Shown here piece by piece: positions 25,240 to 37,936 of a DNA stretch of 64,000 bases; position 1 is the stretch's first letter, and the number at the start of each line of letters is the position of its first letter. The stretch comes from Telmatherina bonti (lineage: Eukaryota; Chordata; Actinopteri; Atheriniformes; Telmatherinidae), in assembly GCA_933228915.1 (NCBI GenBank), contig OW121823.1, positions 16,818,616 through 16,882,615 on the forward strand, in the 5' to 3' direction. The notes under the pieces were generated by a model. That model did not search any database and was not told the origin of the DNA. It saw only the letters and a program-made list of their open reading frames with translations. Position numbers and translations under genes: made by a program.

Positions 25240-25440
25240 GTGTCCAAAGTCCGTCCTCGAGGGCTGCTGTCTTTCAGGTTTTCAATGTATCCCTGTTCCA
25301 ACACATCTGGCTACCATTAAATGGCTCCACCGGCCATTACAGTTCTGCACAATGACTGATTAGTTTAAGTCAGGTTTGTTGGAACAGGGATACATTATGG
25401 AAAGGATTGTGGCCCTTGGGGACCGGAGCTAGAAACTCCT
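25240..25440. mobile_element. MITE-like inverted-repeat element
   Basis: Perfect 20-bp inverted arms at 25284-25303 (AATGTATCCCTGTTCCAACA) and 25377-25396. The outer sequence, with GTCCGTCCTCGAGGGC at left and CTTGGGGACCGGAGC at right, is also roughly complementary. This matches a dispersed teleost family, and a partial relative is at about 28505-28590. Confidence 0.6.
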
Positions 25441-25792
25441 GCTTTAATCCTTTAACTTCTTCACTCTGAAGATAAATTTTCATCCCCACAGGGAAAATTT
25501 AATATTTAAATGAATAAGTAGTGTTCTTGGTAATATCTTGAAAAGTATGCTAATATATTCTATCATAATTCTGGAAAAATCTGAAACAGCCTCCCTCTGC
25601 ATGTTAGACAGGCTAACTCCTTTGGTGTTTTTAAAAGAAATTAAAAACACATTTGTATTCTTTGGCATTTTAGCAAGGCTGAGTTGTCATCTGTGTCCTT
25701 GTATTTTATTTTTAACTGTTCTTTTTCATGTATCGCTTACTTTACCATTTTATTGTTATCTTATTTTCTTCAGGAATGGTATAATTTATTTT

Positions 25793-25882
25793 ATGGACTG
25801 GCGACCTGTCCAGGGTGTATCCAGCATCTGGCATCCCGCTTTAGACTAAAGGATTTAGAACATGAATGAATGAATGAATAAT
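25793..25882 (+). mobile_element. SINE 3' end, plus orientation
   Basis: ATGGACTGGCGACCTGTCCA, GGGTGTATCCAGCATCTGGC and an AATGAATGAATGAATA tail match the 3' third of the 51931-52240 family. 25883-27398 otherwise shows only T/A homopolymers and no gene. Confidence 0.7.
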
Positions 25883-27398
25883 TCATTATAATAAAAATGT
25901 TACCTTCTAATGAATAATTACGGCTTTTCAAGGTATTTTCCACTAAATCCATTAGTCGTTCAGACTTGGCATTTTAATAACATCTTTTGACATTGAAGAC
26001 GTCATTGGATTCAGTTAGGCAACCATCTAAGGTCAAAAGTCAAATGGAACCAACAGATGTGAGGTGTTCTTGTTAAGCCTCCCACCAGCAGTGAAGCAAC
26101 CATTAGTAATCCAGTATATATTATATTGCAATCTGATAAGAATATAGCAGCATAAATAACTAAAGTATTTTTTTTCTTTCAGTGCTAATATGTTTTTTTT
26201 TTTTTTTTTTTTACCTTAAAGCCAAAGCTTGAATGAAAAGCAGATTGGTAAAAGCTTTTGCCATTGTTGTTTTTGTTACTTTTAGAAAGTACCATTAGTA
26301 AGAAAATCTGTTTGGTTGACCTTTATAGTGTGATATCTATTGATACACTGACATCATTTTAGCTATAATCTCACAAATGAGGCTGTCCTGAAAAAAAATG
26401 GATGGATTTTTATTCCAGGATGTTATTCCAGGATAAAAAAAAAAAAAAAAGGTTCAACTTCTAAAGGCAGAGTTAATTAAAAAAAAAAAAAAAAAAAGCA
26501 AAATACCAGAACTAACTTGGGGTTATGAAGTATAGGGAACTGAACAAAAACAAAACCAGAACCAAGAATACCACTTTCTCTTAAATTATTTTAATTTCTT
26601 GTGTACACTAAAAGTAAAATTTACACATGGTCTGAAAAGAACCCGGGCATGCACGATAACCTTTTGACAGGCTCTTCAAGTGATTCAGCTTTTTTCCATA
26701 GGAATTTTCCGGAACATTTTACAGTCCATAGTTTAACTGTACACAGTCTAAAGCCACAGTGAACTATGATTACATCCATTTCATCTTTACAATGTGCAAA
26801 ATCCTCCTGGGAGACAGGGCCACAGTAGTATGAGCAAAAACAAACAGTGAACGAAAAGCAAAAGTGGACACACAACTTGGTCCCTTAAATTCCCTTCTGA
26901 TGATCTGAGTCGACCCTCACTGCTCGAACACTTTCAGCGGTTTCACACAGAATTTACAAAGAAATCGAGGAAGGAAGATGGGAACTAAAACCTGCAGAAG
27001 CGTTGGTGCTGGGATGGATTGCAGCTCCTCTCATCTTAAAAAGCCGCATCAAATCACAAAATAAAAGTTGTAATCTATGACCTGCAGGTAAAAACTAAGG
27101 CCTCCAAACAAGACGCAGGGACGAACATTCAGCTGGATTTTGCAGGCAGTGTGGTTTCAAGTCCATAAATATATTTATAAAGATTTTATATATGTATATA
27201 AACAATTTAATTCATACTCATTATACACATTTTTTTAATCTATTTTCCACTTCAGTTTGTTTCAGAGCTTCAGCCAGTGTTTCCTTCACAAATCATCCAG
27301 TTAAAACATGAAATCCCTGATTATGTACAAGACTACATCCTAAATCCTTCTGATAGATCTCGTGGCTGCACTGCTCCTCCCCTGACCACAGACTTCAG

Positions 27399-27513
27399 TT
27401 TATTTAGAAAATAAAGGATAAAATGGAAATCAAAAAAAGCTCATTTTAAAAATTAAATGAAGAAAAGCAAAGTGATTAAAAATGGGCGGGATCATGAGAG
27501 GCGTGACGATGCT
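27399..27513 (-). other. aftph: aftph 3' UTR to first AATAAA signal
   Basis: On the minus strand an AATAAA lies at 27404-27399, about 110 nt after the aftph stop. It is a candidate poly(A) signal. A longer UTR reaching towards 26600 is possible. Confidence 0.45.
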
Positions 27514-30500
27514 TCAGTCAGGCGTGGCCTGTGAGTGGAGTGGCGTTAGCGTGGTGGGAAACATCAGCACCTTGGCCTGCATGAAGGAGAGGTCGGGCAG
27601 CTCCGCGATCACTTTGGCCGCTTCCTCACTCAGATTCTCGTCTTTCTTCGGTTTCCTGTCCAGCGAGACAAAACAGATCTCAGACGTGTTTACTTTAAAC
27701 TGAGGAGCAGTGGCTGGGCCACTGACCTGGTGGAGGTGCTGGTCTTCTCCATGGTGGACATGAGGCGGGCGAAGGCGTCAGCCACCCGACTGCTGGAACC
27801 AGATGAGTCCAGCTTGGCCGTTGTAAGCTCAAACAGCTCTGGGTCCACACCTGGAAAAAAAAATTACAAACTGAACTTTAAAGTCTGATCAGAATCAGCC
27901 AGCAGAAGACTGTTGTTTAGTCGCAGGTCGGTCCATATGGCTTTATTTCTGATGGAAAATATTTATCTCTGTAGTTTGAAATCTCTTCTAAACTATGAAT
28001 GTTTAATTAATCATCATGACTAATAAAAAGCCACCAGTAGTATTTCAGTTAATTCTATTAAAAAGGGAAAAGTAAAAAAGTTCAGTTTAACAAACTTTTC
28101 ATTTTGAACTAGTAACCTGCAGCTTTTAAAAACAGTGTTTCCCCCATAGTTAGGGGGCATCCACACCAGGACAGTCTGAGTGACTCAATTTAGTTTGGCA
28201 GGGATTTCCTTCTGGTTTGGTTTGTGTTTAAACTGCCTTTAACACAAGTGGACTAAACCGTCTGCATAATGTTGCATTGTTAAAACAGCTGTTTGCTAGG
28301 GGGCAGGAGTTCTCAAAACAAACACGATCAATAATGGAAAAGCAGGAAGAAGAAGAAAATGGGGCACCTTGATTGGTCAGGAAAACTTTCTGCTTACACT
28401 GGCTCCTTCACCAGAGGTGAAGTGTAAAGAATGAGCCACACGATGCATTCTTGTGCTATTCCAAATTCCAAGCCTTGTGCTTATTACTGTGAGGAATGTT
28501 CGAACCCAGAGTTTCTCCGTCATGGTCCTCAAGTCCCACCGTCCTGCATGATTTAGTCACGCCTACTTTAACACCTGATTTAACTGAATGAAATGAAATG
28601 AAAAATACTTTATTAATCCCCAAAGGGAAATTCAATTTCCATATAATTCAATTTTTTAATTATTAAAATAAAAATTGAAAAAAAAATTTGAATTAAAAAA
28701 AAAAAAAAAAAATTTAAATTTAATTTTATTCCATTTTTAGGCGCCAACTGACAGATGTTGCTTCCCAAATCAACTTACCATGACATTTACAACTAATCAA
28801 TTGATAATCACATTTGACAAGGGCAGAATAAAGAGCTTACAAGTTGCTCGAGACTTATGAATGTTTTGAGCCAGGATGGGTGTCATGTCTTCAGATGTGG
28901 AAAGTATTTCCTTATCATGCCAAACGTGAGCTTAAAAAAACCAAAAACAAACCAAAAACAGCTGAAGCAGGTAACACAATGTAAAAATTAGGGATGTCTC
29001 AATGATATTTAGGAGCAAACATTGAAACTAATATTTTATGACTTTTTATTGATACCATGAAGGAAAACAAAAGTTTGTAACTTTTCATTAGCACTGAAAG
29101 TGTCTTCACCACATCTTGCATTTACACAGTGGTGAAGGCTCAAGATATCAAATATCCATCCAACTTCACTGCAGTTGTTTTTACACTCTGAGAAACTTTT
29201 TGATCTTTGGGGCTTTTGCTGCTTCACAACAACAAATGCTTTCTACCAACCGAGAACACTTCCAGTTATCTCGTTTGATGGCAGCAAACTATTTCGCCCG
29301 TTGTTCAGGGTCAGCAGTCTGGAGAATTAAATCCCATCGGTGGGATGTCTGCTGGAACACCCAAAAGGTATGGCACAAATGTACATTACATTTTCCAACA
29401 TGAAAAGCTAGTTACAGCAGCCGAGCTGGAAGCCGTACACCTGCTGTGTTGATCTTTTTGCCACTCACAAATGCCGCTGACGTACAAGTCACATGATTAC
29501 AACTTTTAGTTAACTTTCCAGTTGAAAGAGCAGTCGTCTTTCACCCGGAAAGTTGGGAGTTGATTCCAGTTTTCCACTGACTACATTCCTAAAGTATCCT
29601 GGGGCAAGAGACAGGACCCCGAGCTGCCCTCCGATGTGCCTATCGGGGTATGAGTGTGTAGTATGAGTGTGTGTGTGAATGAGTAAATGTAACGAGTAGT
29701 GTAAAGCGCTTTGAGTGGCTGGCATGACTGGAAAAGCATTATATAAGTACAAGTCAATTTAGCATATGTAATGAAATATAGAATAGTCTATACATCAACA
29801 GGTCAGGTAGTGTTGGCTCAGGTCCGGATTTAATTGGGAGATATCAGCGGGTCATGTTTGGTGATTCCGACTTGTTCAAGAGGGTACTGGTAAAACTGGA
29901 CCCATGCAAGACTCTGGTCTTGGGGTTCACAGATTTACTGTTCTGAGCAGAACATATAGCTATGTTTTTGTCTTTGTTTGTCCTTCTACACAAACACTCT
30001 TCCCTCTTTTTCTTAATACCTTATTGTGGCTGGCAAACCTCACTTTTTGTTTGGCCTAATGGATAGTCCATCGGCAGGGGAAGACCCTTTGCCCCAGTCC
30101 GCTACTTGGTCCGCTACATCATAGTGCAACTGGTGTTTACACTGCACCAAAGTAATCATATTATCTTATCAGTGTGAATGCGCCCCGAGTACCACAGATC
30201 AACCCCCACATCACCCCTCAAAGAGCAAATCAACTTTATTTTTTTATTGACACTTATTTTACGTTTTTAAAATATTTTAAACTACAAAGAAAATTAAATG
30301 GTGATGACTTCAAGTAATACACTACAACTTCTGTAGTAGCTCTCCAGATTACACAGATTTCTTGCTTATTTCCAAAAGTTCGGATCTTCAAAGTCAGAGT
30401 TCGGTTCCACCATTGTGGCTTAGATGAGTCCCAGCTGAGTTACCATGGTAACTAGTACTGGTGAACCATGTAAGTCACTGTAGAAACTATTGCTACGGAA

Positions 30501-33500
30501 CTGGTCTGATCAGGTCCAGGATAACTGTCCAGATGAGTTACTGAAAATATATGGGGCGTAAATAATCAACAAAAACTTGCTTCAAAAACCTTCTCTCCAT
30601 TCTATGTGCTCTACGTTTACTGCTGTTAATCAATGTCTTTGGTCTCTTGTGTCATAAGTATGATCTAGCACATGTGCAGCTGGATCTCTTAACCAATCAG
30701 TTTTTAAGCTCCGCTAAGCTTCAGACTGGTTTGATGTTGGAGCAAAGCTGCATTTCTCTGATACTGTGGGTACATGAACTCAATGTGATGACAGTCAACA
30801 TTAGTATGTACACATTAAGTTATTAAATAGTCTGTTTGTTTTATTACTTTCTTTCTTTTAGAAGGCTTGGAAATTAATACTGTGCTTTTACCAGCTGCAA
30901 CATGCGAGTACCCAGTAGGGGGCAGTATATGAACCAGTGTGACCAGATGGAAGTTCAAAGGGTTGGAGGAATGAATTAAAGTTCTGAAGACCGTATTTAG
31001 CATTCTGGTTTCTGGTCCTTACAGACCATCTATGATACAACTGCTTTGATCTCTAAGTGAAACAATAATAAAACTTTTCTTTTGTCGTTTTGTTTCCATC
31101 CTTCATATTCATAAACCCTATCTGGTCTGAGTTCTCTAATGCTCCCTTTTGGTGGAATCCTGCAGATCAACAATAGTAGAGTAGAAGCGAGGATAAGAAG
31201 GATGGAGTCGATTGGTTAAGAGAATGTGAGGTAAACGAGGAAGCACATTGTCTACATCACGGTTCAGACAGAAGATGCATCAATACTCAGATTATAGGGG
31301 GGAAGAAAAAAAAAAAAAAAAAAGAGTATCATCCAGTTTTCAGTGGACGGGAAGTGGTGATGTTGTATTGAGCTATGTTAGCTGCATGTTAGCTAGAAAC
31401 TAACACTTAATGCAGCTCTCATGTGTTGGTCAGTTCCTGGAAGGTTATTTTCACTTTACTGACCCCGAGACGAATGTTGCTCAGCAGGAAACTCACGGGA
31501 AAAACTGCCTTTGTTCAGGAATGTTCCCGTTCTAGACGTTTCTGCTACGATTAGCATCAGAAAAATAATAATGATAATTCATTGGTCATTCACTGAGACT
31601 GAATGTGGAGATCAATGAACATTTGGGATGTTTTCAGAGTCAGAACCATTTCTGAAACAGCATCCATCCATGTCCAACCTGACTGGAAGTTACAGGAAGT
31701 GTCTGTAAAGTTTGACTGGATCATCTGGTTCCTGATGTAACCTGAACCAGTAAACCCAGCAAGAGGTTATTGTGAGGGTGAGGTAGAGGAGAGCAGCTGC
31801 TGACCTGGGATGGAGGTGGAACTGCTGGAGCCTGAATCCTCCACAGGACCAAAGAAGTCCAGGTTTAATAGAGACGAACCTCCGCTAGCTGACAGCCGGG
31901 CAGCCGAGGTTAACACAGAGAGAGGTTAACACAGAGAGAGAGAGAGAGAGAGAGAGAAAGGGAGGGAGAGAGAGAGAGAAAGAGAGAGACCAGAGTCATG
32001 CAGCTACATGTTAGACTCTTACATGTTAGAGTTCATGCAGAGATGTTAAGATGAAGGATTAGACCTCCGATCAGATCAATATTCCTCAGTCTGCTGCCTT
32101 GTAAACTGGAATTAAACCAGATTGTGGGGAAATGGTGTCTTCACATGAAAACAACACACCAAACTCTTTCAGTATAAATCTGTTTTGTTGGGTTCTGAGC
32201 CATAACATGAATCCTACATCTGATCCGTTTCAATTCCATGTTGGAGCAAACAGCATCAGCTGATATCTGGCTCCACTCGCAGCGACTAACGAGGAAACTT
32301 CAGAGCAGATCCCAGTTCAGGTGAAGAATGTGTTGGTGATGATGGGAGGAGGTGGTGAGTTACCACCAGAAACAGACTGAAGCCGCTTCTTATTTGCCTC
32401 CAGAACCTTCAGTTCTGACCGGGTTCTTTATCAGATATAATCAAAACGTGATGGCAAGGAGATCGGAATGGGGTCCGTATGGGTGTTGGAAGAGGGATTG
32501 TGATGGCGATAAGGACGATGGTTCGACTAGAGATCGGAATGGGTGTCGGAAAGGTCATCAGGATAGGGGTTGGGATCGAGATCGGGACGTGGGATGGGAT
32601 GTGGGTTAGGAATGGAAGTCGGGATGGTTCACCTACCATCCAGAGGGTTGGTAAGGCCACTGCTGCTCCAATCAAACTGGACGGGAGGGAGAGCCTCCTG
32701 CTGGCGGAGGCAGAGAAGAGGTCAGTTCATCTTAAATCAATCAGTGATAATCACTGACCTGCTGCTGAAAGTTGATCATGCAGCACAAGTGTGTTGGCCC
32801 ACCTGGACTGCGTCTGTGGAACAGGAGTTTTTCTCGGACACTGCAGCGGGAGCCTGAGCGATGGAGGCGATCATCTCTGCCGCAGACACAGGCTGCACCG
32901 GCTCTTTGGTTGGTTCCAGCATCCCCTACATACAGAGCTCATGTGACATTTCTAACATACAAACATAACACACACAAACCTCATAGCATCGTGTTTTCAG
33001 CCTCCATGAATCATTTCAGCTTCTGGGACTAACAGAAACTTGTATTTCTGTGTCAGAATGTGGAATACTGTCGTAGTAGCGTTGTAGTGGTACATGCAGA
33101 ACAAACTGAGCATGTGCAGCAATTTCACATGAAGTCAATACAGAGGCCGAGAGCAGTCGTCGTTGCATGTTTTTTTTTTTCTTTTCTTTTCTTTTAAAAC
33201 ACCGTTATCTCGAGATCACAGAATAATTATCTCTTTTTAATGGGATAACCAACTTGGTTTTGTCGTGATAACAAGATGATTATGCTGTGATCATGAGAAA
33301 ATGCTCTGTTATCTCGAGATAACGAGAAAATTAAGTCACTATCTTGAGGTAACCACTGAAAAAAAACAAAACAAACAATAGGGGAAACTGAACACTCTCG
33401 TCAAGTCAACAATTCAATGTCATAAAATAATTCTGACCTGGTCCATTAATGCTGAAATTTTTCTATCATCATACAGAATCAGTCACAGAGGACAGACTGA

Positions 33501-36500
33501 GTAGAGACAATCTGAAGAGATGAAGTAAACAAACTGCAAACAAGGTAAACTGAGACCAAACAAAAATCAGCCAGTTTGATGTGATCAAGAAGAAAAGAGA
33601 AGAAGATCCAGTCCACTCCAATTTCACCAGTCTGGTTTTACTTTGTTTTTCAAACCTGACGCAGTTTTCACCAAAATCTGTCCAGTATGACCATCAGGAG
33701 AAACAGCCAGATATCAACCTTGATCTACAAGACTACCCGTCTTTGCTTCACTGGATGCTCCATTTCGTTTCACACTGGAACCAATAGATCCCTGGTTTTC
33801 AATCAGACCAGAGTTCACTTCCTTGGTCCAAACTAGGTAAATCCTTTACAACAGGTTGAGGATAATTGTTCAGACTGCTCCAAACAAATTGTAGTATCAG
33901 TAGAAGACCAAACGGAACCAGTGTGAATACATTGTAATGATAATACATCACAAAAGTAATACATCGTAATTTTAAACCACCTCCAGCACCACCTAGAAAA
34001 ATGGAAAAAAAAAAACTCAATTTTTCAACTGAGGACGGATGTCGTCCATACAGGCCACTAAAGTCAAAAACCCAAATGCAGCTCAAAATTAATACAATCT
34101 TCCAAACAAACAAATGTCCTCAGTTTTAACTAACAAGAAAACATCATAGTCTGATGTGTGTTCTGGTTCCATCCAGCTGTGCTAAAACAGAACCTCCAGA
34201 TCAGTGAACGAGGCTGACTTCATTAAGAGCAGCATTGTATCAGAAATCAATGTTCTGAACAGATAAATCTCAGCAGATATTACTTTCATGTGGAGTTTGT
34301 ATTGTTTTTATTTTCATTCTAACTGGAGCATTAACAGTCGAGCAGTCTGTCCAACCAGAGGATTTACTCACCAGACCAGCGGCGTACATTGGTACGATGA
34401 CAGGTTGCTTCTTCTGTCCGGTGAACAGCTTGGGGGGGGGAAGCATAGTTTGTTGGTTTTAGACAATCGAACACAAAGTTTAGTGACTGAACCAGCCATA
34501 GATGATCAATATTTATGTTTTTTCAGACAGACTGAACTTTCTACTCACTTCTTAGTATTTGGGTGCTCCTTATTGACCATTACAGTCAACTTTCTATCTG
34601 ATTGATGGAAAGTTTGACAGGAAGTTGTTTTATGATGTCTTTTAGCAACACAGTAGTGATAGTGATCTTTTTTATGATGACTTGGTAATAAATATTGCTG
34701 TTATTACTGATCGTTTATTGTAAATTTATGCTATGCAGTCTCTAAATAAACACTGAATTTTTCATCTGGATTGAAAATCTCCTGGACAGGATATAAACCC
34801 CTGGAAAACATCCATAGCTCACCTAAAGGGTAGGCTATCCATCACAGTGTCCCAAATTACACACTACAGTTCCTCAGAACTTGTTGACAATGTAAGGGAG
34901 AGATCTGGTGGAGTCTGAGTATCACTGAATTCTGTTATCTATATACAGCGTCTCAACCTTTTATTTTTGGGATATGCTTGTAAAATAAAAAAGCTTCCGT
35001 GGATCATGTGAAATCATCAGAGTGAAGCTGAATCTAAAAATGGTGTAGAGTGGTTTCAGTGTGGTAGGTTTCTGGACCCCAGCAGAGACTTACAATGTTC
35101 CTGGTATCGATACCCAAACAGCAGAGCAGTGCTTTGTTGCAGTGGGAGCCCCCCCACTGATACCTGAGGCCCAATGCCTCGTGGATGTCTTGAAGCTGGG
35201 TCCACACGCCGCCATGCCCGGACCTGCACCGACCAATCAGATGCAGCAGAGTTAAGGACAAGAATCACAAGAACATCTGAGAAGGAAACCTTACAGGTGT
35301 TTCAGATTCAGTGTGGACAACACTGAATACCTGGAACCTCAGAGTAAATATCTCCATCTCACCGGCAGCATGGCGAACTTTCCTTCTCCTCAGCAGGTTC
35401 CAGTAGGATCTTCAGCGACACCACCTGGTCCTCCAGCAGCTGGGTAGCAAGTGGAGGGAAACTGCCATGGAAAAGCTTCTCCAGACGTCCGGAAAGCGAC
35501 GGCTGGGGAGGAAACAGCTGCTGATTTTCACCCCAAAACAAGAAAGCTGTTCTACTCTTTGGAACACTAAAAGTCTTTTTTTTAACGACTTGTTAAAAAA
35601 ATAACTAAACGTCACAGTGTAAAACAGAGTATAATAACCAGCACTAATATAACAGGATCTCTGAGTTTTTGGAAACTTCAGTCAGTAAAAGTTCTCTGTA
35701 TCTTAAATCTTATAATACTCCTGAGAACACTTACACCATTAATGAGGCATTAATCATAAAAACAGTAAAAACCGCAGCAGCGCTGGAACTGAGGAGCTCC
35801 CTGTGTCTGGCTGCACTTCCTCATTGTTTCTATTGTTTACTCAGAAATACAGAAAAGAGAGAGCTGTGAAGTATTTCTCTGTGAAAAATTTACCTTTTTG
35901 ATTAGAAAAGCTCCAGAAATCCAGAGATTGATGTTGAATGTTGAACACATGAACGTTCCCCAACACATAACATTATTTAGATTCAGTTTCATGTTACTTC
36001 AACCAGCAGCTGCAACGTTCTGATTGCTCATCAATCATCTGCATTAAGGACCTATAGAATTTATTATCAGTTCTCCTTTTAGATCCAACTACAATATTGA
36101 TCATTTAACTGATCTGAGTTTTAAAAAGTTTTAAATAAAAAAAGATATGCTACTACTACTGCTCGTAATAATAATGGTAATACAAATGTTATTAACCCTA
36201 ATGCAGATACTACTACTACTACTACTAATAATAATAATAATAATCATAATAATAATGATAATAATAATAATAAGAAGAAGAAGAACTCTGTAGTAAACAG
36301 AAAGTGAACATTTTATGTCATGTTTCCACTGGTCAACATGTGACCTTCATAGGCCTCCTGCATTAAAGCAGTTTTTCCTGATGTGATTTTTTTTTTTTTT
36401 TTTTTTCTTTTTCTTACCGGAACTTGATCCAGCTGCCTGGTTTCCTCTCCAACTGCGGGAGCTTTCTCTTCATCCCGCTCCTCCTCTTCTTGGCATTCCT

Positions 36501-37908
36501 CAGGAGGAGCGACACTCGGCTCGGTGCTGAAGGCTACCCAAGACTCCTCCTCCACCTCCTGCTGGTCTCCGAAGGCGCTCCACCCGGCATCCACTTCCCC
36601 ACCTTGGGCTGAGGAAAAATTCCCAAAACTGTCACTAACTGGGAAGTCAGCAAACTTTCCTCCCTCCTCGCTGTCATCTGGAGCGGAGAGAAATCTGGGG
36701 GAGTTAAAGTCGCCAAAGTCGTCGTCCTGATCCGTGTTTGCATTTTCCTGTATCGGATCGGAACTTTGCACCAGATTCTGATCATGTTGGACATCAAAAT
36801 CCACGAATCCCTGACCCCCAAATGAGCCAGCGTCTCCAAAGTCCCCAAAGTCCCCAAAATCCTCGTCATCCTCAGCGGGCACCGCCGTTTCACCCTGCAG
36901 AGGTGGAGACGGCGCCGAGCCCGTGGTGCTGATATCACCGTACTCCTCCAGGGCATCGGTGGACAGGGGATGGCCAAACGATGTCTCTGTCTCCGTTTCC
37001 GTCTCAGAGCCCTTTTCATCTGTCGGCCCTGCCTCGCTGTCCTCAGGTCCGTCAGGTGACAAATCACCACAATCCGGCACCTCTTGGATCCCGTCCGTCC
37101 TGTTCAGAGACGGAGAGTTGTTCGTATAAACAGCATCCAAGGTGGAGCCCTGTGGCGGACAGGCCTCGTCCCTTTGTAGTGAGTCTGTATGAAGGTCCCC
37201 GTCACAGGGGCCGTCCGGATCAGGAGCACATGGGGGATCAGAGCCCAGTGGGTCGGCTTCAGTTCTATTTGTGTCCCTGATATTGTCCTTTGAGACGGTT
37301 CCCTGCTCTGCGTTAGAGTGCTGATCAGAACCCTCCGTGGGACGGTCCTCCGCCAGGTCTGCGTCTACGTCTGCCATCTGGTAAACGTGTCCATCAGAGC
37401 TGGAATAAGCAGCAAAGTCTGCAAAACTGTTCTCTGTGCCAATGTCGGGGACGTTGCCCGTGTCCTCTGTGGACATTTCTTTTATGTGAAAGTTAACAGA
37501 GTTTTGTGAGGAGGGGCTTCCCTGAACATCGAAGCTTACAAACCCATTTGTTAGCCCCTCCGGGCCCTTGCCATTACAGTCTGAGACCACCTTCTTCATC
37601 TCAGTTCTTTCTGAGGGCCCACTGCTCAGGCAGCTGACCGGCCCCACACCATTGGCCTTGGACAGCTCGTTCCCGGACCGGTGGGTTAATCCCACCACCC
37701 CCCTGTTGCCAAGGAGCTCAGGTGGCGACGTAGCAGTCAGTGCTTGGCTCTGGTTGAATGTAGTAGGGGTATCAAACTCTGACAAACTGATGCTATTTGG
37801 GACACCAGAGAAGGTACCAAAGTCTCCAAACTCGTCGTCCTCTTCCTCTGCACCGTCCTCCATCGGTGGCGGTGAGGAGGAGAACATGCGAATCACGTCT
37901 GGCTCCAT
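27514..37908 (-). CDS. aftph: Aftiphilin, clathrin/AP-1 accessory protein
   Basis: Clathrin accessory protein that binds the AP-1 gamma-ear and p200-type partners in trans-Golgi/endosome traffic (family knowledge). Coding exons on the minus strand: 37908-36418, 35502-35363, 35223-35094, 34428-34372, 32925-32803, 32697-32637, 31888-31805, 27850-27727, 27655-27514. All have GT-AG signals and join in phase to 783 aa. The large first coding exon (497 codons) starts MEPDVIRMFSSSPP. It carries the acidic ear-binding repeats (DEFGDFGTF, DDEDFGDFGDFGD, DDDFGDF) plus WSAF and WVAF. The conserved C-terminal half includes LQDIHEALGLRYQWGGSHCN, QPVIVPMYAAGL, FDWSSSGLTNPL, a clathrin-box-like LLNLDFFG and VADAFARLMSTMEKTS. 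It is shorter than human aftiphilin (over 900 aa), mainly in the disordered part. Confidence 0.95.
28500..28645. repeat. Partial MITE-like repeat plus retroposon tail (aftph intron)
   Basis: GGTCCTCAAGTCCCACCGTC with CCTACTTTAACACCTGATT relates to the 25240-25440 family. The stretch AATACTTTATTAATCCCCAA at about 28600 is a common retroposon end. Boundaries are approximate. Confidence 0.4.
29520..29765 (+). mobile_element. Second tRNA-derived SINE family, near full length (aftph intron)
   Basis: A degraded tRNA-like head (AGTCGTCTTTCACCCGGAAA, B-box-like GAGTTGATTCC) is followed by the family body: ATCCTGGGGCAAGAGACAGG, ATGAGTGTGTGTGTGAATG, GTGTAAAGCGCTTTGAGTGG and AAAAGCATTATATAAGTAC. The head half of the same family is at 56920-57000. 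The rest of the 27851-31804 intron shows no gene. Confidence 0.7.
30912..30926 (+). promoter_or_regulatory. CTCF-core-like motif (aftph intron)
   Basis: CCAGTAGGGGGCAGT, identical to 10030-10044 and in the same orientation. Motif match only. Confidence 0.35.
31905..31990 (+). repeat. GA microsatellite after a short tandem duplication
   Basis: GAGGTTAACACAGAGA occurs twice in tandem (31905-31940) and runs into an AG/GA tract to about 31990. It lies only 17 bp upstream (minus sense) of the aftph exon 31888-31805, within or next to its polypyrimidine tract. Confidence 0.75.
32455..32632 (+). repeat. Degenerate GGGAT/GGAATGGG minisatellite in a short aftph intron
   Basis: Purine-rich, strongly G-biased repeats (GATCGGAATGGG, GGGATCGAGATCGGGAC, GTGGGATGGGATGTGGG) fill the intron just after exon 32697-32637. 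On the transcribed minus strand this is a C-rich pyrimidine tract. Confidence 0.6.
33181..33365. repeat. Palindrome-rich TTATCTCGAGATAA repeat (aftph intron)
   Basis: A perfect 16-bp palindrome GTTATCTCGAGATAAC at 33308-33323 and a one-mismatch copy at 33204-33219. Several GATAAC half-sites lie between them. Confidence 0.6.
36150..36290 (+). repeat. Trinucleotide microsatellite cluster (TAC/TAA/AAG)
   Basis: TACTACTACTACTACTAC, AATAATAATAATAAT and AAGAAGAAGAAG tracts sit in succession in the aftph intron just past exon 37908-36418. A T run at 36389-36406 lies close to that exon's donor. Confidence 0.8.
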
Positions 37909-37936
37909 GATTCTCGGCCGATTGGCGGGGTTACAC
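37909..37936 (-). other. aftph: aftph 5' UTR part of first coding exon
   Basis: On the minus strand the acceptor TGTCTCAG is at 37944-37937, followed by GTGTAACCCCGCC and 28 nt of UTR before the ATG at 37908. An upstream in-frame extension would start inside the intron, so the ATG at 37908 is chosen. Confidence 0.8.

Noticed and set aside
36534..37070. 178-aa minus-strand frame
   Set aside because: Shadow of the aftph coding exon in another frame; Arg-rich translation of the acidic repeats.
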